This document shows, in pieces, positions 21,681 through 25,419 of a stretch of DNA of 25,419 nt (positions within the stretch are counted from its first letter, which is position 1; each line of letters opens with the position of its first letter). The notes under the pieces were generated by a model. The model saw only the letters and a list, made by a program, of their open reading frames with translations, was not told the DNA's origin and ran no database searches. Source of the DNA: an uncultured Bacilli bacterium (lineage in GTDB: Bacteria; Bacillota_I; Bacilli_A; RF39; UBA660); NCBI GenBank assembly GCA_934098445.1, contig CAKOOW010000016.1, positions 1 to 25,419 of the forward strand, read 5' to 3'. The translations under genes and the position numbers were made by a program.

Positions 21681-23406
21681 TAACATCATTAACTAACTTA
21701 GGAATTGACATTCCACAAGCTGCCAATAACTCTTCGGCCTTAAAGTCAGTATGGAACCTTTTAGTTATCCCATAATTAAGGACTTTAATATCACTATTAG
21801 CAAAATAACTAGCGACATTAACGCCATATCCCCCTTGCAATTCCCCATCTTCCAAAGTCATAATCACTTGATGGTCTTTCTTTAAGCTATCTAAAGTATC
21901 ATAATCTAAATCACTAACATTTAAAGCGTTTATAACTGTGATATCTTTATTCAACTCTTCTCTTAAATTTTTTCTCACTGCTAAGGCCATCTTTAACATA
22001 GGTCCTACTGCCATTATAGCAACTTTTTCCCCCTTATTAACAATTTTATTCTTTAAAATATTTTCAATTTCATCATTTTCAACTTCACACCAGAAAGCTG
22101 GGACTCTAATACCAACGGGATGATTACTCTTCGTAGTAGCAAACTCTAAAGACTTTTTATATTCTAAGACAGTAGCTGGCGCCAAATAAGTAAAATTAGG
22201 AATATGACTAAATTCTTGAATATCACACAGAGCAATATGAGTATCACTATTCATACCATAAACCCCTGGTTTAATAACCAAAATAGTCGCTGGATTGTCA
22301 TTTAAACATAAATCGTGACTGACTTGGTCATACACTCTTTGCAAAAAAGGAGCAAAAGTTCCAAAAACCGGAGTTCCCCCATTTTTAGCAATACCACTAA
22401 TCATGCCAACCGCATTTTCTTCAGCAATTCCCACATCAATAAATTGACCCCTTTTTTGATATTCTTCTCTAATACCCTTAGTAAATCCCATACTACTAGG
22501 AGTTGCCGCACTCAAAACTACGGCTTGGGGATTGGTATCTAATAGTTCTTTTAAACTATTAAAAACTGTGTTATCCAAAGGCACTGGATTAATTAAAGTT
22601 CCATCTAAAACATTAAAAGGACCACCAGCATGCCAAGCTTCCCTATTTTCTTCAGCATACTTTAAACCTTTTCCCTTAATGGTATGAATATGTAAAACAA
22701 CAGGATGATTAATACCTTTCACCGAATTAAATAATTCTACTAACTTTCCTATATCATGACCATCATCTAAATAATGATATTCTAGTCCCAAAGACTTAAA
22801 GAAATTGTTATTAGAAACACCCTTCATCATTCTAAGTTCTCTTAAATTCTTATAAAGACCGCCATGATTTTCCGCAATACTTTGGTCATTATCATTAACA
22901 ATAATAATCAAGTTATTGGGATACTCTCCCGCATAATCTAAAGCTTCTAAAGCTTCTCCTCCCGATAAAGAGCCATCTCCGATTACAGCTATAATATTTT
23001 CTTTAGTCTTTTTTAAATCTCTAGCCACCGCTAGTCCTAAAGCTAGAGAAACACTAGTCGAAGTATGACCAACTTTAAAGAAATCATGTTTACTCTCCAA
23101 AGGATTAGTATAACCAGTTACTTCATAAAACTTATCATCATCAAGATAAGCTTCTTTACGCCCAGTTAAAATTTTATGCGGATAACATTGATGAGAAACA
23201 TCAAAAACAATTTTATCTTCTGGCGAATCAAAGACATAATGAAGCGCCACCGTCATTTCGACCACGCCTAAATTAGGTCCTTTATGACCACCAATCTTAC
23301 TAATTCGATTGATAACTGCCGCTCTTACTTCATCAGCTAACGGCTGCAATTCCTCCACCTTTAATTTTTTTATATCTTCTGGTCCATTAATTTTTTCTAA
23401 ATACAT
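21667..23406 (-). CDS. DXS-like thiamine-diphosphate enzyme
   Basis: A 579-residue protein of the 1-deoxy-D-xylulose-5-phosphate synthase family, shorter than the usual 620-640. ThDP and catalytic elements are intact: GGHKGPNLGVVE (H41), KVGHTSTSVS, VIGDGSLSGG (143-145 GDG), NDND (N171), WHAGGPF (H259) and DVGIAEENAVG with the catalytic Glu at 329; H390 is also kept (NSDTH). The substrate-phosphate site differs: the DRAGxVGADGxTHQG block of true DXS reads IKPGVYGMNSDTHIAL (378-393), and the YPRG block reads RVPAFW (434-439). The two arginines that hold glyceraldehyde-3-phosphate in DXS are therefore missing. It could make DXP poorly, or use another aldehyde. It lies 46 bases after the NUDIX gene with a good AAAGGAG site and probably shares its transcript. 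DXS in the strict sense is uncertain; the family is clear. Confidence 0.8.
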   Translation of the reverse strand: MYLEKINGPEDIKKLKVEELQPLADEVRAAVINRISKIGGHKGPNLGVVEMTVALHYVFDSPEDKIVFDVSHQCYPHKILTGRKEAYLDDDKFYEVTGYTNPLESKHDFFKVGHTSTSVSLALGLAVARDLKKTKENIIAVIGDGSLSGGEALEALDYAGEYPNNLIIIVNDNDQSIAENHGGLYKNLRELRMMKGVSNNNFFKSLGLEYHYLDDGHDIGKLVELFNSVKGINHPVVLHIHTIKGKGLKYAEENREAWHAGGPFNVLDGTLINPVPLDNTVFNSLKELLDTNPQAVVLSAATPSSMGFTKGIREEYQKRGQFIDVGIAEENAVGMISGIAKNGGTPVFGTFAPFLQRVYDQVSHDLCLNDNPATILVIKPGVYGMNSDTHIALCDIQEFSHIPNFTYLAPATVLEYKKSLEFATTKSNHPVGIRVPAFWCEVENDEIENILKNKIVNKGEKVAIMAVGPMLKMALAVRKNLREELNKDITVINALNVSDLDYDTLDSLKKDHQVIMTLEDGELQGGYGVNVASYFANSDIKVLNYGITKRFHTDFKAEELLAACGMSIPKLVNDVKNYL

Positions 23407-23452
23407 TTAATACACTCCTTTTAATTCTTTTCTATTATCTTATACTACTTTT

Positions 23453-23926
23453 TTAATTATTCCCCTTCATCGAAGTTATTTTCTCAGCTAATCTTTTTAT
23501 AAAGAATACCTGACTTGAATTGATATATTCCAAAGCTTCTTCTAAAGTAAACCATTTAATTTTGTCCATCTCGGGAAAAGCCTGGATCTTACCTGATTTA
23601 ATTGGCCATTCTAACTCAAAAGTATTACTTTTAAAATTAGAAATATCCCCATCAAAACAGCTTTCAAACATAATAACTAATTTATTATTAGATACTTTTT
23701 TACTTGCTAAGTAGTTAATCGGTTTATCTAAAAGCAAATTTGTTTCTTCACCAACTTCTCTTTTCGCTGTCACAAGAACCTTTTCTCCCGGTTCACTTAT
23801 TCCTTTTTGAATAGACCAAGCTCCTTTATCTTTTTTATCCCAATAAGGGCCACCAAAATGAGTTAGTAAAACATAATATTTTGTCCCCTCTTTTTTCCAT
23901 AAAATGACACCAGCACTTCTTTTCAT
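23453..23926 (-). CDS. NUDIX hydrolase
   Basis: A 157-residue NUDIX protein. The fold begins with RSAGVILWKKEG and has the FGGPYWDKKDKGAWSIQKG approach typical of the diadenosine-polyphosphate/NTP-type branch. The Nudix box runs from G42 to L64: G-x5-E48-x7-R56 E57 V G E60 E61 T N L. The metal-binding glutamates are intact, while the usual Gly near the end of the box is Asn (N63). The C-terminal half (FPEMDKIKWFTLEEALEYI) is also typical. It cleaves an X-linked nucleoside diphosphate, but the substrate cannot be decided. It precedes the DXS-like gene by 46 bases with no terminator, so the two are probably co-transcribed. Confidence 0.9.
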   Translation of the reverse strand: MKRSAGVILWKKEGTKYYVLLTHFGGPYWDKKDKGAWSIQKGISEPGEKVLVTAKREVGEETNLLLDKPINYLASKKVSNNKLVIMFESCFDGDISNFKSNTFELEWPIKSGKIQAFPEMDKIKWFTLEEALEYINSSQVFFIKRLAEKITSMKGNN

Positions 23927-23958
23927 CTTATTTCACCAAATCTTTCTTTTTCCTAATC

Positions 23959-23987
23959 TTTATAAACTTCTTTTAAAAAATTGAAAA
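23959..23987 (-). promoter_or_regulatory. Weak promoter candidate of the NUDIX gene
   Basis: Minus-strand TTTTCA (23987-23982), a 17-bp spacer and TATAAA (23964-23959), 32 bases before the NUDIX start. It lies in the T-rich tail of the hairpins at 23989-24011, so it competes with the attenuator interpretation of the same bases. Confidence 0.3.
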
Positions 23988-24029
23988 CTGCCACGCCTTT
24001 GGCCCACGGCATAAAAGTCAACATATGCC
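23974..24029 (-). promoter_or_regulatory. Attenuator-like pair of overlapping hairpins
   Basis: On the minus strand GGCATA (24029-24024) pairs with TATGCC (24013-24008). That second arm overlaps TGCC (24011-24008), which can instead pair with GGCA (23992-23989), with an inner GCC-AAA-GGC stem, followed by GTTTTCAATTTTTT. The two folds exclude each other and the second resembles a terminator. The stretch is clearly GC-richer than its surroundings. It is upstream of the NUDIX-DXS genes. Confidence 0.35.
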
Positions 24030-24276
24030 ATGTCAATAAGAGCTTAATGTACAAGCAAAAAATTTCCATTTCTAAATTTAAAGGTATAATTTCTAGGTGT
24101 TATCGTCACTTCTCCACCATAAGAAAACTAATATTGTCTGCCCTTTTTTTATCAATACCTCTAAAGATAAAACTGCAAATAGCAATAACAATTACAATTA
24201 TAATTCCAATTGTCAAATTTTTTTTCATCAATAATTTTCATTTCTAAAAAGATAGTCTCTAATTTTATATAGCAAG

Positions 24277-24322
24277 AAAAAACAGTGAATAATAGCTTAG
24301 TACCATCCTTATTATTTTCACT
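24277..24322 (-). terminator. Terminator of the G5-domain protein gene
   Basis: Minus-strand AGTGAA-AA-TAATA (24322-24310) pairs with TATTATTCACT (24294-24284), 11 bp with a 2-base bulge, followed by G and six T. Confidence 0.7.
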
Positions 24323-24347
24323 ATTCTTCTTATTTATTAATATATTT

Positions 24348-25419
24348 TTACCAACGATTGCAAACAAGCCCTAGTTTTGTACAAGTAGCTTCATCTAGTT
24401 CGTTACCATCTCTACCAGAACGCATATCTAAAAAGTATTTCTTACCATTATAATTTACCGTATACATACTTTGATATTTACTAATTGTAGGGTAACTACT
24501 TAATTCAAAATGAAGTTCAGTATAATCATCACAAATATTATTATCATCAAAGCAAATCAAGTTTAGTTTATTACCAACTTCAATTGCTTGATAAAATCGG
24601 TGAGGCTTAGTATCATCACATTCTTGATAGCCCATACTACTAGCATCGGCGTCTTCACAAATTAGTCCTGACACAATACCATAAGTAGGATTATCATTCA
24701 AATTATAATCACTAAGACCAACTTTTACCTTAGCATTTTTAGCTTCTTTAACTACTACTTCCGAAATCTTTTCTCTTTTAATTTCTTTATTATTCTTATC
24801 ATATGTTACCTTATAAGTGATTTTCTTTTGACCCTTTTCACCAGCTTCAACGGTTTCCCTCTTACCTTTTAACATATTTTTTTCTTTTATTTCTTCCGTA
24901 GTAAATTTTATATCTTCTAAAACTTCTACCTCTTTAGTTGTCGCAGTTTCTTCTTGATGGTCATTACTATTATTATCTTTATTTACTGTATTATTTGTCG
25001 GTTGATCTTTATTATCTTTATTATCTTTATTATCATTATTATCTTTTGAACTACTATCTTCATTAGGAGTTTCATTATCTTTAGAAGTCTCTTCACTACT
25101 CATTTCTTTGGTAGATAGAAGAGTCCCACTATTTAAGCTAATATTAAAATAACCAATAGCTTTATCTTCTTGTAAAATTAGAATTTGATGATTACCAGAA
25201 GTAATATATTTAGAATTTAAAACCTCTTCAATTCCTTCAATATAATACTTTCCACCCTCACTAATAAGCGTAAATTCTCCCAAATAGATAGGATCTGAAA
25301 AAGCCCATAACTTAATTACTTTACTTGTATCTAAAGAGCCAAGATTAGTTAATTCAACTTTTTTATCTTCTTTAATAGTAACTTCTAATTTACTAGCGCT
25401 ACTTAACATACTTCTTACA
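24348..25419 (-). CDS. G5-domain surface protein, N-terminus outside the window
   Basis: The frame is open through the right edge, so the true start is outside; the first Met in view is at 25409. Numbering from it, residues 1-100 form a beta-rich domain (KLEVTIKEDKKVELTNLG). A low-complexity Ser/Glu/Asp/Asn/Lys linker (about 104-155) contains DNK repeats. A G5 domain follows (about 160-236: VEVLEDIKFTTEEI, the GEKGQKKITYKVTYD core, EKISEVVVKEAKNAKVKVG). The last 115 residues contain six Cys (ICEDAD, QECDD, LICFDDNNICDD, CTKLGLVC), which may form disulfides. G5 domains occur in extracellular proteins that bind cell-wall or matrix sugars. No LPXTG or membrane anchor is at the C-terminus, so anchoring must be N-terminal or via binding. 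The G5 call is good; the rest is unrecognised. Confidence 0.75.
   Translation of the reverse strand, partial: VRSMLSSASKLEVTIKEDKKVELTNLGSLDTSKVIKLWAFSDPIYLGEFTLISEGGKYYIEGIEEVLNSKYITSGNHQILILQEDKAIGYFNISLNSGTLLSTKEMSSEETSKDNETPNEDSSSKDNNDNKDNKDNKDQPTNNTVNKDNNSNDHQEETATTKEVEVLEDIKFTTEEIKEKNMLKGKRETVEAGEKGQKKITYKVTYDKNNKEIKREKISEVVVKEAKNAKVKVGLSDYNLNDNPTYGIVSGLICEDADASSMGYQECDDTKPHRFYQAIEVGNKLNLICFDDNNICDDYTELHFELSSYPTISKYQSMYTVNYNGKKYFLDMRSGRDGNELDEATCTKLGLVCNRW
25005..25046. repeat. 9-bp tandem repeat in the linker of the G5 protein
   Basis: Three perfect copies of ATCTTTATT (25005-25031) and two degenerate copies after them encode the Asp-Asn-Lys repeats of the linker. Slippage would change linker length without shifting the frame. 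Confidence 0.8.

Larger units (their letters stand above)
23953..24228 (-). pseudogene. Possible decayed small membrane-protein gene
   Basis: Minus-strand ATG at 24228 opens a 40-codon frame that reads like a real membrane anchor: MKKNLTIGIIIVIVIAICSF, then FRGIDKKRADN, ending at TGA 24106-24108. In a shifted frame just beyond, coding-like text continues (GEVTITPRNYTFKFRNGNF, then after one stop DMAYVDFYAVGQRRG). The first frame also reopens for 48 codons up to 23953. This looks like a small exported or anchored protein broken by a frameshift and a stop, or alternatively an intact 40-residue membrane peptide followed by non-coding DNA. There is no good ribosome binding site; a TGCTATATA -10-like element lies upstream. 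I am unsure. Confidence 0.3.
23927..24347. other. 421-base gap between the G5 protein and NUDIX genes
   Basis: From right to left on the minus strand this gap holds the terminator of the G5 protein gene, a possible small ORF or gene remnant (24228-23953), a GC-rich pair of overlapping hairpins (23989-24029), and a weak promoter next to the NUDIX gene. The reading frames of 60-90 codons on both strands here have no family resemblance or ribosome binding site, and I do not call them genes. Confidence 0.6.

Noticed and set aside
24008..24035. TTGACA in the gap before the NUDIX gene as a promoter
   Set aside because: At 17 bp the matching -10 would be TATGCC, a poor element, and the bases are better explained by the hairpins.
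23981..24247. Plus-strand frame of 88 codons
   Set aside because: No ribosome binding site and no family resemblance; its hydrophobic stretch is the complement of the minus-strand membrane-segment frame.
24161..24367. Minus-strand frame of 68 codons ending in a Cys/Asn-rich stretch
   Set aside because: It starts within the end of the G5 protein gene, spans its terminator and is out of frame with the more protein-like 40-codon frame.
1..25419. CRISPR array, insertion sequence or prophage
   Set aside because: No regularly spaced repeats, transposase, integrase or phage structural gene is visible; the only tandem repeats are short and inside genes.

Overview
This window is very AT-rich, uses the standard bacterial code (TGA is a true stop, for example at the end of the penicillin-binding protein) and has strong Shine-Dalgarno sites and short hairpin-plus-T-run terminators. 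The gene content is that of a Gram-positive Bacillota: a PASTA-bearing SpoVD-type penicillin-binding protein, MraY, a UgtP-like glycolipid synthase, a CsbB/GtcA-type lipid-linked sugar module, a LppM-like lipoprotein, and two sporulation genes (SpoIIIAH-like and GerE-like). I infer an uncultured, low-GC, probably host-associated member of the Bacilli/Erysipelotrichia side of the phylum with a sporulation heritage. I cannot name a genus from sequence alone. I see no phage structural genes, transposase or CRISPR array.

Layout. From 126 to 17432 everything is on the minus strand and terminators divide it into short operons (listed in transcription order, right to left): a GT2 glycosyltransferase alone (17432-16410); a UgtP-like glycosyltransferase plus a divergent transketolase (16321-13198); gtrA, galE, a membrane-anchored HTH protein, a GtrB/CsbB-like glycosyltransferase and a large GT-C-like membrane protein (12966-8640); an RlmI-type rRNA methyltransferase plus a SWIM/SNF2 helicase (8542-4166); an unrecognised 146-residue protein with a palindromic operator-like promoter (4042-3602); an RDD membrane protein plus a LppM-like lipoprotein (3510-1798); and a UvrX-type Y-family polymerase overlapping a YolD-like partner (1680-126).

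At 17433-17545 a divergent promoter region switches to the plus strand: spoVD/pbp and mraY (a remnant of the dcw cell-wall cluster without murE between them), a tRNA-Glu(CTC), a SpoIIIAH-like gene and a GerE-like gene, ending at 21540. From there to the right edge genes are again on the minus strand: a G5-domain surface protein cut by the window edge, a 421-base gap holding a possible gene remnant and an attenuator-like leader, a NUDIX hydrolase, and a DXS-like thiamine-diphosphate enzyme.

How it fits together. The centre of the window is about the cell envelope. GalE can supply UDP-Gal/UDP-Glc, the GtrB-like enzyme can load a sugar onto undecaprenyl phosphate, GtrA can flip it and the GT-C protein can transfer it to an extracellular acceptor such as a teichoic acid. 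UgtP makes the glycolipid anchor, and SpoVD/MraY make peptidoglycan. The points I would look at first are the membrane-tethered HTH gene inside the glycosylation operon, the two thiamine-diphosphate enzymes whose substrate-binding residues are altered, the SpoIIIAH/GerE pair with sporulation-type promoter motifs, and several well-formed inverted repeats placed exactly on promoters.
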